Source: Apostichopus japonicus (lineage: Eukaryota > Echinodermata > Holothuroidea > Aspidochirotida > Stichopodidae). Taken from it: a stretch of 64,000 bases of DNA. Each line of letters starts with the position of its first letter. Positions within the stretch are counted from its first letter, which is position 1. The position numbers and the translations under genes are program-made. Below are positions 49,657 to 60,831 of this stretch, piece after piece. The notes beneath the pieces are model-generated. The model was given only the letters and a program-made list of their open reading frames with translations. It had not been told where the DNA came from and ran no database searches. The DNA is taken from positions 28,357,341-28,421,340 of the forward strand of contig NC_092575.1 in assembly GCF_037975245.1 (NCBI RefSeq). Reading direction: 5' to 3'.

Positions 49657-49945
49657 AGAGAGGCGCGTGGCGAGAAATTTGCCTAGGGAGGGGCGAAGCT
49701 TGTAGGCAAACTATCTAAGCGTAGCGCCACCATCAGTTGGCGCGAAGCATAAAAGACAATTTTGGCCGACAATGCCTCCCAGATCGCTGGAAATGGCACT
49801 TCCCAGGCCTTGTAAGTTGCATCTAAGCATTTTCTAGTTTGAAAAACAAACTATGCCACCAAATATTGGGGGGGGGGGATATTAGATACTATATCCCCCT
49901 CCTAAAATACTGGGGGGACATGTCCCCCCCCCCCGCGCCCCCCAT
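49657..49945 (+). repeat. GC-rich core repeat, copy C
   Basis: It begins GAGGCGCGTGGCGAG, carries CTATCTAAGCGTAGCGCCAC and CCCAGATCGCTGGAAATG, and ends in a poly-G / poly-C block that folds on itself (about 49868-49940). It matches the copy at 39290 closely over its first 180 bp. Confidence 0.75.
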
Positions 49946-51074
49946 GATCGCCGCCAGTAACTGTTCTATACAAATAAAAATATGCGCCTGCAGAAATAAC
50001 ATCATCAAGATACACTATAGTTAATTATAGTGATCATCTTAACTCGTGTTTTTATCGTGAGCTTTCAGACGTACAGTATGAATACTTAAGTACAAAGAAT
50101 ATCACGTTTGTTGTATCACGAGCCATTCATTAAATTCTTTCTTTTTTGAGCTATAGGCTTAAAATTACATTTGGCGCTCCATCCTTACATTGATGGTCCA
50201 CTATATTGACCAGGACGATATCATAAATAAGCTATAGGCTTAAAATGACAATTTTCAAATACCTTTCGTTTACATGATGTGATACTTAAGAGCTAAAAGG
50301 ATGAGCTTAACTTAGACTGGTAGACACAATAATAGCAGAACCTGTTTTCATCAGCATGCTGTTAAGTAGCTATACTTATTGGTTTCAAGACATCTATATT
50401 AATACTTTTGCCGCCTCGGTGACTAACTATACGGAATTGTCATAGTCATATATGTGTAATTACGACTAGTCCAAGTTTATACGTTGCATAAAAAGTTAAG
50501 ACTATTAATAACCTGTATGACCTGTAATCATGGAAAGCTGATTTGTCTGTAAGTGATTAGAGTTCTAACTGCAGCTCATTAATTATTTGAGACATGTGAT
50601 GCTCATAAGATAACACAGACAAATTAACTTCACGGGTGGATAACTACAACAATTTTTGTTTGGTCACAAATAACGTTTTTCTTTTACCAAGAATTCACAT
50701 ATTTTTTGCAAGAATGAAAGAGTCCGAGCTTCATTGCCATGGTAAAGCGCTCTGTTTTATTATATATCACGTTATATATATGAATATTTTTGGGCAGACT
50801 GAGGCTTTTTTTTACCGTTTTAAAGACAATAGATCAATAATTAAAATTAGAAATTTGGTTGCAGAACTGAATTCATCATAAACTTAAAGGGTCATGTATC
50901 ATACTTAACAAACTTATAAAAAAGTTGGCGTCGTTAAAGCAAGTTTTCATAGCCATTTGACATAAGTATTGCTCAAAACTATCACTGATTTTTCATAAAC
51001 TGAAGATGAACGGTTTCATTTGGATTTCCAACATTTCTTCCTTCAGCCATCTTGGATGATCGTAATCGCGGTAA

Positions 51075-51561
51075 TTAGACACCTTTGTACAGTCAGTACA
51101 TACAGCTGCGGTCAATACCCATGGGTATTGACCGCAGCTGTATGTACTGACTGTACAAAGGTGTCTAACGGCGAAGGTAGCAAGCTGTGTGCGAATTTTC
51201 TGGGATCGATGGTAGTGTCTAACACTTCTGTTACACCTCATTCGAAACTAGGTCAGATTACCGGCATTAGACGTTTCTTTTTTGCGCAAGTGTTCACACC
51301 CTTTAAATATTATCTTTAGCTGGACCTGAGATGTCCATCGCTGTATCGTATGTACACTAGCTGTACAGTGCACTATACAGCTAGTGTACATACGATACAG
51401 CGATGGACATCTCAGGTCCACCTAAAGATAACAAGGTATCACGTTTTATTACTGTCTGTATTTTGTAGCGACAAGGGAAAAACTTCACTTGCAAGCAACG
51501 GAAAGTTAACTTTATAAAGATGGCGGCACGCTGTTTGGGGCGAGTCTTCAATGCCTTTAAG
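51075..51561. mobile_element. TTAA-type MITE, copy 3, rearranged into two foldbacks
   Basis: The left half of the family element (compare 15790-16158) is inverted and capped by a perfect, spacerless 94-bp palindrome (51075-51168) centred on CCCATGGG. It ends at the true terminus, CACACCCT/TTAA (about 51304). The right half follows, capped by a 122-bp near-perfect palindrome (51310-51431, two mismatches) centred on AGTGCACT. It ends at the other terminus, CAATGCCT/TTAA (about 51561). Confidence 0.85.
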
Positions 51562-51727
51562 ATCTTATTTGATATATCCTAGTAAATATACCAAAAATCG
51601 TTCTTTGGTGTCCATACATAAACAGGTCGTATGTTCCAACCGCGCCATATATAGCCGGCCTCGTTCTCGTTTTTTTTTCTCGTTTTGAGATATTCGCTTA
51701 CCAAAAACAAATCATCCAAGTAAAGTC

Positions 51728-51827
51728 ACTTGAACTGGAAAGCATACTTCCTTATTTAAATATATTCATCCACACTAACTTGAACTGGAAAGCATACTTC
51801 CTTATTTAAATATATTCATCCACACTA
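51728..51827 (+). repeat. 50-bp tandem duplication upstream of the GPCR
   Basis: ACTTGAACTGGAAAGCATAC followed by TTCCTTATTTAAATATATTC occurs twice, at 51728 and 51778, essentially identical. Confidence 0.9.
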
Positions 51828-51935
51828 TAAACTAATCGCTCGTAGCATATATTAATAGTAAACACTGTTTTCTTTTGTCTTTTGTACATTACAGATTTAT
51901 CCGCAAACCAAGGCTACAATTAAACCGTCGCTTTA

Positions 51936-53333
51936 ATGGATTTAAAGAATATTTCGGCATCTTTCCCGCCATTACCTAAAGACGGAGAGTTAGGGGAACC
52001 CGCGGCTTTTCAATTTTTGACTATTTTATTTTGTTGCTTTCTGACAATGCTTATCTTCATTATTGGTACCGTTTACAACTGTATGTTACTTATAGCATTC
52101 AAACGTTCTCGAAAATTGAAAACCCCGACGAATTACTTGATAGTTTCCTTAGCAGTGGCCGACTTAATCGTTTGCAGCTTGGTCTTAACATTAGCGGCAT
52201 ATCAAGAGTTAGATGACCAATTTCGATTTGGTAATCTGCTATGCAAGATATGGATAGGGTTAAGCAGCTTTGCCTGTGTTGTATCAATTTGGCATATTTG
52301 TTTTGTTGCAATTGATAGGTACATATCAATAACTTATCATTTGTGGTATAAAAAACAACCAAAGTTTAACTTTGCTCTAAAACTGACTTTGATGGCGTGG
52401 ATTATCTCTTTTCTTATAACAATCATTCCCGTTTTATTCTTCGGTGGGTTAAGTGAGAGAGACTCAAGCGGATACTGCTTCCTTAACACTGACGTTTTGT
52501 TTGTTGCTTTTGTTGATTTGTTTGCTTTCTTAATCCCTACACTAATCACATTAATTCTTAACGGATTAACCGGTAAATCCGTGCTTGGATTGCAGAGACG
52601 GGTTACGACAGAGCCACAAAATCAAAATATGCTTAGACCTAATCCTAACAGAACGGGCGAGACAAGTCGAACAATTTCTACATTGGAAAATGCTGAAGCA
52701 ACAAATGAGATGAGGGCTGCATCGTTTCCAAGAGGAGGGTCTTTGGGATGTTCAGAGAGGCAGAAGGCCAGCGTTCAAGATTCATCACTGCAGGACGGCC
52801 GATTAAAGATCGATAAGTCGGGTTATAAGGGGCAATACCTGACTGTTCCTAGCGTTTCAAACAGACTCATCTGTCAACCATGGAGGAGGATGGATAATAT
52901 CCAGTTTGACAACCAGCGGACACACCAAGCTGCAGCAGGACAATTACCAACTGAACTATGGAGAGAATCGAAGGATTTGCGACCTGGAAACTCAGCAAGT
53001 ATTAACAACAGTCATGCTCGGCAGATTGCAGTTGCTTCGGAACGGCGCTCTACAAGGAATGAGACGAGAGAAAGAAAAGCTGTGTTAGTTCTAGGACTGA
53101 TTACAGTCGTCTTTATTATATGTTGGTCGCCATTTTATATTTGTCATACGACAACTGCGATATGTGAGACCTGTTGGCTTAGAGTTACTTCAAGTGTTTA
53201 CAAGACGGCAGAATGGTTAGCTGCGTTTAATTCATTGATCAACCCATTTGTTTATACTATATTCAATATAGATTTCAGGCAAGCTATAAAACAGATTTTC
53301 TTCAGACCCAGACCGAGACACTCTGTAAATTAA
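51936..53333 (+). CDS. Class A GPCR, aminergic-like fold without the amine-binding Asp
   Basis: A single coding exon of 465 residues, TAA stop. A polypyrimidine tract and TTACAG acceptor (exon start 51895) 41 nt before the ATG imply an upstream untranslated exon. Seven helices are clear: LAVAD (Asp2.50), Cys3.25 in LLCKIW, AIDRY at the end of TM3, Trp4.50 in LMAWIISF, an ECL2 Cys in SSGYCFL, FLIPT in TM5, FIICWSPF in TM6 (CWxP), WLAAFNSLINPFVYTIF in TM7 (NPxxY). Helix 8 follows with DFRQAIKQIF. ICL3 is long, about 150 residues and rich in polar residues. ECL3 has CETC, as a CxxC bridge. Counting 17 residues back from the DRY Asp puts Ser at 3.32, where aminergic receptors have Asp; position 7.43 is Ala, not Tyr. 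In TM1, the usual GN pair reads YN. Overall likeness is to muscarinic/biogenic amine receptors, but the ligand cannot be a classical amine bound through Asp3.32. It is best called an orphan. Confidence 0.92.
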   Translation: MDLKNISASFPPLPKDGELGEPAAFQFLTILFCCFLTMLIFIIGTVYNCMLLIAFKRSRKLKTPTNYLIVSLAVADLIVCSLVLTLAAYQELDDQFRFGNLLCKIWIGLSSFACVVSIWHICFVAIDRYISITYHLWYKKQPKFNFALKLTLMAWIISFLITIIPVLFFGGLSERDSSGYCFLNTDVLFVAFVDLFAFLIPTLITLILNGLTGKSVLGLQRRVTTEPQNQNMLRPNPNRTGETSRTISTLENAEATNEMRAASFPRGGSLGCSERQKASVQDSSLQDGRLKIDKSGYKGQYLTVPSVSNRLICQPWRRMDNIQFDNQRTHQAAAGQLPTELWRESKDLRPGNSASINNSHARQIAVASERRSTRNETRERKAVLVLGLITVVFIICWSPFYICHTTTAICETCWLRVTSSVYKTAEWLAAFNSLINPFVYTIFNIDFRQAIKQIFFRPRPRHSVN

Positions 53334-56300
53334 CGTCAGCTATTGACAGGAGAACAGTTTGGTTCGGTGCACCTATGCATATAGTGTGTGTACTATATCC
53401 TAATTTTAAACGCAGAGAATTGAAATTATCAACACCAAGCGTGTGTTCTTTAGTTTTAGCTGCTTGATTGTGTTTACAAAGTGTAGGCCTATACGTGTCT
53501 CACGCACGTAACTATATATTGGAATATAAAAAAAATATATTTAACTTTGTTGTGTATATACCGTTATACATCTTTCTAATTGATGCACGATACCTTGCTA
53601 TTGGTAGACCACAAAATATTGATAGATAAGTTGAATATATATATATATATATATACATACTGAATACCATAGAAATAGATTGAAATAGTTAGCGGCAAAA
53701 TAATGGAATGACCTAAATCCTAAGATAAAACATGCCAACACTCTTTGAAGTTTTAAAGAAATGACTTCTAATGTTTTGTAAAGGTGTACTTAACAGACCT
53801 TGATATGTTTATCTACTCGTTGTACTTCTATTTCATTGTTCCTTTTGACTTTATTTTGTGTTTTATTCTTATTTTACTTACTGTTATTTAAATTTTTATA
53901 TGTTTTAATTTCTGATTTCTTTAATTGTAAATTATGTTTGAGGGTCTCATGTAAGATTAGCATGTTTTGCTCGTATCGCTATATGAGTTTTACACTTGGA
54001 AGTTGAAATAAATTAATTAATTAATTGGCCAAAACAAAATTAAGGGTTTGCCAAGAACAAATAATGGGAAACGAGTGTTTGAAATGGGATTTTCGTGTAC
54101 ATTAATGTGTGCTACGCCTATAGTGATTTACTAACCTATTTGGCCTCCCATAGAGAGTTAGCAGTTGGCGCTCCCATACTGTTGAGAAGCTGCTGGAACA
54201 ACCTCTTGCTGAGTTTAGATTATTTTAGTCATTGTAATTCAGTTATGGATTAATTTCACTAATTAACACATTCTGAGTTAATTAGTTTGTAATTGCTACA
54301 GGGTTTATTTGCATATATAAAGTCACTTCGTGTTTCGTGTGGTAGGTGATATTTAATTTATGTTGTTTAGTTTCTCATACTACTCAATATTTTTGTGTAC
54401 AGTGTATGGGGGTGCCGATTGTTGAGGTTCTACGGACAGAGTTGCAAGGTTACACGGAACGGTGCGGTGAGTCCATATGTGTAGATTGTATCAAGGGTAT
54501 CTCTTTCAAGTTTAATCTCCCTTTTGGTTGAGAGAGGAGTAAGCTATTTCTTTAAACCATGATCATTCATGTGTTCTTTAAAGGTTACCGTAATTAATTA
54601 TTTCAAGTGTTTTCTACACATCATTTAGTATGTGTCCTGTATACAAGTCATGGTTGCATTGTGTGTATATGTGTATGTGAGTTGCATATCATTAAAGCAG
54701 TATGTTAACAATGCAGGGGCAGACAGGAGTTATCGTTTGCTGTTATAATTTAAGTGATGCAAGTTATTTCTGAGAGTGGTTGGTATTTGGACCAGATTTA
54801 AGTGTATTATTGATTTTTCGTCCTAATTTACATGATTCACTATATTAGTTCGATACGTTGCTTTAAGTGTTAATGAACATATATTATATTGTAACTTTGT
54901 TGTTTCATTTCATTCATTATGTGCTTTTATCCTGTCCTTTATTGTAATTTGCAGTATTGTGGGTTATTCAGCAGACTACTATTCTTTCTTAGTAATGGTG
55001 AGATAACGTAGTTCAGGTTCCAAGTTGTGTTTCCATGGCACCATGGGAGTTAGATCCATTGCATCTTGGGAACTATGAGTCATTTGTTTGGATGATATAG
55101 ATTATTTGTATATGGTTGTTCTCGGGCAGGTGTGTCTATATAATGTTAGCTTAGAACAGGTTTCATGTGAGTTGCGTGTGTATTTTATCATCATGATTGT
55201 TTACATTTTAATTTTATTCACTTTTTTCAGAAGCTGTTTTCTTCTCTGTAATGAGAATGGTTGTTCATCGTTGTTGAGTGTATAGAGACACATATAGCGT
55301 AAATAGGATTGAACGTAGCTGTCTTCGTCTTTTTCATCATTATGCTCGATACACTTTCTCGCGAGGACGGTCGCCCCTTCCAAAACCGATTATCCTTAAT
55401 ATATATATTTCACAAGCATATATGTGACGTTATGTCTGATCTCATGTACAAAAAGTGTTGTACTATACCTATATTAAACCCCAACAAGCCGCTTTTTTGG
55501 TAACAAATGACTGAAATACGACGAAAGCTATGCAAATAAGAAATAATGATGGACATTATGTAGAAGTGCCCCATATAATGCACAGTTTATATGAATCCTC
55601 GCCCCCCCCCTCCCCTCCCAGTCACATGACCAGACCTTTCTCCAGTGATCATCAGCCTCAGTCTAATAAGAAACCCTGTTCAATAGATAAAAAAATAAAA
55701 AAATGAGGATGGTATAATTTCTTAATGATCATGTACTAGCAGCCGAGAGCCGGTAGAGGGAGAGGGTAGTAGGAGAAAGGAAGGCGACAACCTGAGTAGA
55801 GGACTGTTAGAGAGATTCACCCTTGACCTTAATTATAATCACCAATTAACCGGTGAAATTTAAGAAAAGTATAGAATAAAAACAGCTCGATCAAATCATT
55901 CCATTCGTTCACCGTCAACTGCTTTAGAAAAGCATTTCTGACGAAATTTGATCAACTACAAACTTCCTGCAAAATTCACTATAGTCTTCACCATTGGTAA
56001 TACTCCTAGCAACGTTTCTCCCGAAGTTACTATTTCCCCTCCCAGTGAATAAGTTATAACCTGATATTATACATGCCAGTGTTTTTGACTCGATACTATT
56101 GTACGGCTGTGTGCTTGTCCACGTTTAGAATACAGAGTAAGAAATAACGGGAGAGGTATATACAATATACAGTTAAGAGAACCGTATATCTAAATACACC
56201 TCTGTTAATAAAGAATAGGTATAATTAGTTTACTGGGGGATACGGATCCTGGTACCATATGTAGAAAAAAATAATAATAAAAAGTCGTCGAAAGCAATCT

Positions 56301-57041
56301 TAAAACCATAAATGACTCTTTTAGAACGGATAACAGACAGGCATATCAATCCATTAATTCACATCCCATTGAGAATTAGAAGATCTGATATGCATTTCAT
56401 CTTCTACATAATGTTACACAATCTTCTGGCAATTATATGTTCATACCCTTGGAAAAACTAAACAATTTAGCCTCCTGCTAAAAATGATCAAACCATGAAT
56501 TTAATATTACCTCGCCACCTTCTAATATCCGGCAGAGAAGTGAGATTGAGAATTCGAAGCTTCTCATGATATGAGAAACACACTCTTCATTGAGTGAAAA
56601 ACCTAGAAGTACGTTTAAAAGCAATCTCAAAACATCATTGTCTTTAGAGAAGTTACTATTCCAAGCCTGAATATCATACCGATAACTACTGTACACATTG
56701 CCCTTTTCCCCACCCCATAGTATACATTGCCTAGAAGGCTGCAATATGCAGTCAATATAAATACATAGATCCTTTTTCAGAAATTTAAAACATCCCGGAG
56801 CTTCTCTTCATCCAGACTATGAAAATATAGCTAGTATATACAATTCGCACCAAAATGAATCCCCTCGTATTTACAAAATTTATATGAGTTTATTACTCCT
56901 GAGACCAAGAAAAAACTTAATTGAAACCATTCTACAATAAATCAGTTCTTATTTTAGAGGAACATTTTCTGAATACAATTAAACTGATGTGATCAGCAAA
57001 CTCCAGCAAAGAATATATGTAACAAGGTTTCTTTTTTACAA
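53334..57041. other. GPCR 3' region and intergenic
   Basis: A candidate poly(A) signal for the GPCR is AATAAA at 54007-54012. Beyond it the sequence is AT-rich with no recognised gene or repeat. Confidence 0.45.
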
Positions 57042-57480
57042 CCCCATACCGGGGAATCGAACCCGGGCCTATGGAACGCCATTTTAACATTTATTCAATA
57101 ATTACAGATATCTCTAATTAATTTTCGGATACCTCTAATTAATTTTCAGATATCTCTTATTCATTTCCAGATATCAATAATTAAAACTTATTTGAGATAT
57201 CAGAAATTGAACGCGAGATACCAAAACTTCGATTTAGAGATACCCAAACTTGAATTAGAGATAACAAGAATAGGCCTACAATCATAGAGGTATCAACAAT
57301 TGAATTCGAGATATCAAGAATTCGAGTTAGTGATATCCAAAATTGAATTCAATTTAATTTAATATGAGGTATCTGAAATAAATTGCAGAAATTTGGAATT
57401 AATTGAAGATATCTCTAATTATTGAATAAATATCGACATGGCATTCCATACAGGCAGCGTGGGTGAAAGCGACGAGGGCA
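57042..57480 (-). pseudogene. tRNA-Glu(TTC)-like sequence split by a MITE
   Basis: On the minus strand, 57480 to 57455 carries an anticodon arm, CGTCG-CTTTCAC-CCACG, with anticodon TTC at 57465-57467 and four of five stem pairs. After the MITE insertion, 57069 to 57042 carries a T-arm and acceptor strand, CCGGGTTCGATTCCCCGG then TATGGGG, with one extra C. This pattern fits tRNA-Glu(UUC). The 5' acceptor and D arm are not recognisable, so the copy was probably already decayed or part of a tRNA-derived repeat. Confidence 0.5.
57068..57454. mobile_element. 387-bp MITE with long inverted ends and GATATC palindromes
   Basis: The left arm begins CCTATGGAACGCCATT and includes TTTATTCAATAATTACAGAT. 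The right arm is its inverse, including AGATATCTCTAATTATTGAA and ending GGCATTCCATACAGG. The arms share roughly 50 bp. The interior is made of repeated GATATCTCTAATTAATTTTC-type palindromic pieces and their complements. It is inserted in a tRNA-Glu-like sequence. Confidence 0.8.
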
Positions 57481-60152
57481 CAAATTAAATGACGGTTAAA
57501 CCTTTGCCATCAGTCAACTTTTTTGTTTGCTTGAGAAATGACCGTTGGGTTTCGTCAATAGATCGAAGTGTCTGATATTTTCAGTCTAGTTTTTTTTTGC
57601 ATGCATACTATATGAGATCAATTCCACACAAATCTCAATACAGGCAAACAGAAATTACATACATATGCAAATGCATTACAATATTCAGTTTTTTCGTAAT
57701 TCATCACGATAAGGACAGTATAAGAATCAAATGATGTCATCCACGCACGAGAACTATTGATTCGGTCGTTATTGAGTTTAAACTAAAGAACATCTTTAGA
57801 TCGAGTAATCATCATATTGTTGAGACTAATTAAAATGAACAACGTGGTCTTGTGATTAACCTCATAGGAACATTCCCTGGCAGAGGTTTAGTGTTTATTA
57901 CTGAAATCGATCTATTAAATAAAGATTGGAATCCCAGGCAAACCCACTATACCTGCAGACAGTCAGTTTTTTCTTGATTGACTATCGTACATATCCATAG
58001 GCCTACATCCTACATGTCAAAAATTCTATTTAATGAAAGTCATCTTTTATTTATAGTTATAACGAAATCTTAGTACAGGACGTGTGAAACAAAACTACAT
58101 CATTCAACCTCATACTTCATACGGAATGCTCGTTGTTGACACTAAATTTGTGAATTTCTTCATTATATTTGGATTTTTAGTATCAATAATTTTCGATGTC
58201 ACACATGAATATCACAAACAAAATGATCTTTTTTTGTTCTCCTGATGCAAAAAAGGACCCCATAGATAACCGAACTAATTGCCAAGTGTCTTGGGCTACC
58301 ATCACTATAATGTGTGATATCATATTGTCAATGAGGAGTGAAACATTTTATTCCCATCCCATCCCACCCCCACCCACCTTCCTCGTTTTATCATGTAAGG
58401 TAAATGTCCAGTGATGATACTGAATCCAACGCCAATATTAGCGTATGTTATAAGAAGTTTCTTATTTTATATTCAGCATTTGCAAGATCCATCTCTATTG
58501 CAGAAATAACAAATAAAATATTGCAATTAATTCTAAAAATTCACTAACATATGTAGTTTGAGTAATATCATATATATTACTTGCCAGTCTTTTCACATAT
58601 GAAGAAACATTAAAAACTGCTATTTAAGTAGGGTGTGGCCCTGGGGTCGTTGGAGTCAGCTCCCATGTAAAAAAACAAAACAAAAAAACAAAGTAAACGT
58701 GAAGTGGTGGATTCTGCATATTGAGGCTATTAATTGGGTCTGCAACTAGTAATAATTAACTAATTACTTTTAATTTTGTGTGTGGAGATTCAAGAGGGGA
58801 TCGAGGAAGGGGGGGGGGGGCAACCGACACCTGATCTTCCCAGTGGAAGAGGACTTATCTTAGCTGTTGGGGACGGTTGTTGAGTATCTCCATAATCTCC
58901 GGTGGTTTCAATATCCCGTCAAGTGGCGTAGTTGACTATTGTCAAACTTGGGCTTTCTAATCTTTTCATTTTTGAAAGGAAACATAAGCAGGTGATGATA
59001 GCGTCAAGATAACAGAACACGTTTTCCGTATATAATTGAGTTGACAATGTTGAAACCAAAGATTTTGATTAAAGTTTTGTATTCGAACTCAACGAAATTG
59101 AGAAACTGGTACTTTAAATCCCAAATACAAAGGTATACTGCTATACGGCAAGTTGGGGATGGTACTGCAGCGACTATTCTGTCACGTGACTGACGTCATC
59201 GATAATCAACAGTGCCCTTCCTACCTAGCCTACGTCTTCAATGTGTGGGAAAGTAAAGCGCAACGCAACACCAAACGCTGCTGAAATTACGCGATTTTAC
59301 CAACCCAATTCGGGTATGAGCTACAAAGGGTATCGCAAAACATTCAAAGACGCTTCCTATATTATTGGTGGCTGTCTTTCTGTGTTAAATTGTTGTTCTG
59401 GTACTGGCTGGTAAACAACATCATGCTAGGAATTACGTTACGAGATTATCATTACGGGAGAGCCTATGCTACTGCCTCTGCTGGCCTAATGTTATTGTTA
59501 CTGTTAGGCTATGCATAGCCTGCCTTCTGCAGTAACTATTGTCTGTATTGACATGTAGGCTTATGTTATTTCAGCACATAACTAGTGTTGAAGTAAGATT
59601 ATCTAGGCCTAGCTATCGAAGTTGTAGTACAAGAGTAATACTTTTTGTTACAAATTAATTGTACTGCACACTGAGGGAATTAGGGAACTAGCTTCAGTCC
59701 CAGATAGAAAATTGCCACACTGGCACTAGCCTAGGCCTAACTACGGTAGGCTATGTGCTTAAGTTCTATAGTATAAGTACTGTCAGTGTTTACCTCATGT
59801 AGAAAATCGTATACAAGACCGTATAAAATCATACAAAGTTGTAGTTTAAGCATGTATGAGAGTTTTAATATTCGGTGGTTGTTCACAGACTTCACAAAGC
59901 ATTTATAAACATACAACAATAACATTTAAAGTATACAGTATAACAAATTATTATAGAGAATGGAGTGAGATTACGAGTATGTAATGTGTTTGGAAGGCAT
60001 TCATAAATGTTGTGTTCATATATTAGTTTCTCAACAATTATAAAACTTTATTGAACATTGATATCATGGCAGCTTTGGTATGTGCAGGCAAACACCTACA
60101 CAGTAGAGTACTATCAGCCCAAGTAGACTACTGACAGTAAATGTGTATAACA
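57481..60152. other. Intergenic, no gene recognised
   Basis: AT-rich to about 59100, then a GC-richer stretch with promoter-like motifs (59183-59198) that may belong to a gene not otherwise seen here. Confidence 0.45.
59183..59198. promoter_or_regulatory. E-box plus full CRE palindrome
   Basis: CACGTG (59183-59188) is followed three bases later by TGACGTCA (59191-59198), a full cAMP-response element. The surrounding 150 bp is GC-richer than its neighbourhood. This could mark a promoter; no linked exon was found. Confidence 0.3.
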
Positions 60153-60160
60153 CCTTCTGA

Positions 60161-60823
60161 CGGTCATACTAATTAGCGTCAACAGGCCCATTTCACGACA
60201 ACTCAATACAACTCAAGACAACAAGTTTAAAATTCCATCAAATACAATGGAATTGGACGACGTAATGCTATTGCGCTTGCGCAATGACTCTGGACCGCAC
60301 CATTATGATATGGATGGGTTTGTGTTAAGGTTTGGGAACTACCATTGTGTACAGTGTCGGTAAGGTGGGTATGAATAGTATGAACTGCAAATCAAATCAT
60401 TGAACGTTTTTAAAAAAATGAATTTTTCTTATTGTTTTTACATTGTATTTTACATATATGTTTTTAGAAAAAAAATACATGTAATTAAAACTATAATATG
60501 AAGAGTTTCTTACATTGACACAAGTGTGTGGGCACCATTCTCGACTTAAAAATTGCACTTACCTGTAGTGTAATGGTGCGGTCCAATGTCATTGCGCAAG
60601 CGCAATAGTATCACGTAGTCTAATTCTACGGATGGAGAAAGTTGACAATTTTTACGACAAAAACATTTTTTCCCGTGAAAAATATGTATGCACAATGGTC
60701 TCAGTCAGTTTTTAACGTGTTTCCAGATACACTCTGATTACAACCATTGTATTTGATGGAATTTTAAACTTGTTGTCTTGAGTTGTCATGAAATGAGCCT
60801 GTTGATGCTAATTAGTACGACCC
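60161..60823. mobile_element. 663-bp MITE with about 140-250 bp inverted repeats
   Basis: It is flanked by a perfect 8-bp direct repeat CCTTCTGA (60153-60160 and 60824-60831). The ends read CGGTCATACTAATTAG and CTAATTAGTACGACCC. Long inverted arms share GTCAACAGGCCCATTTCACG, ACAACAAGTTTAAAATTCCA, and TATTGCGCTTGCGCAATGA with their complements on the right. The 8-bp TSD suggests mobilisation by a hAT-like transposase. There is no ORF. Confidence 0.88.
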
Positions 60824-60831
60824 CCTTCTGA

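Larger units (their letters stand above)
45498..51894. other. Intergenic between VKORC1L1 and the GPCR
   Basis: No convincing gene. It holds the (TA)n tract, a GC-rich core repeat, and the rearranged MITE, all listed separately. The VKORC1L1 promoter should lie just right of 45497. Confidence 0.5.
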
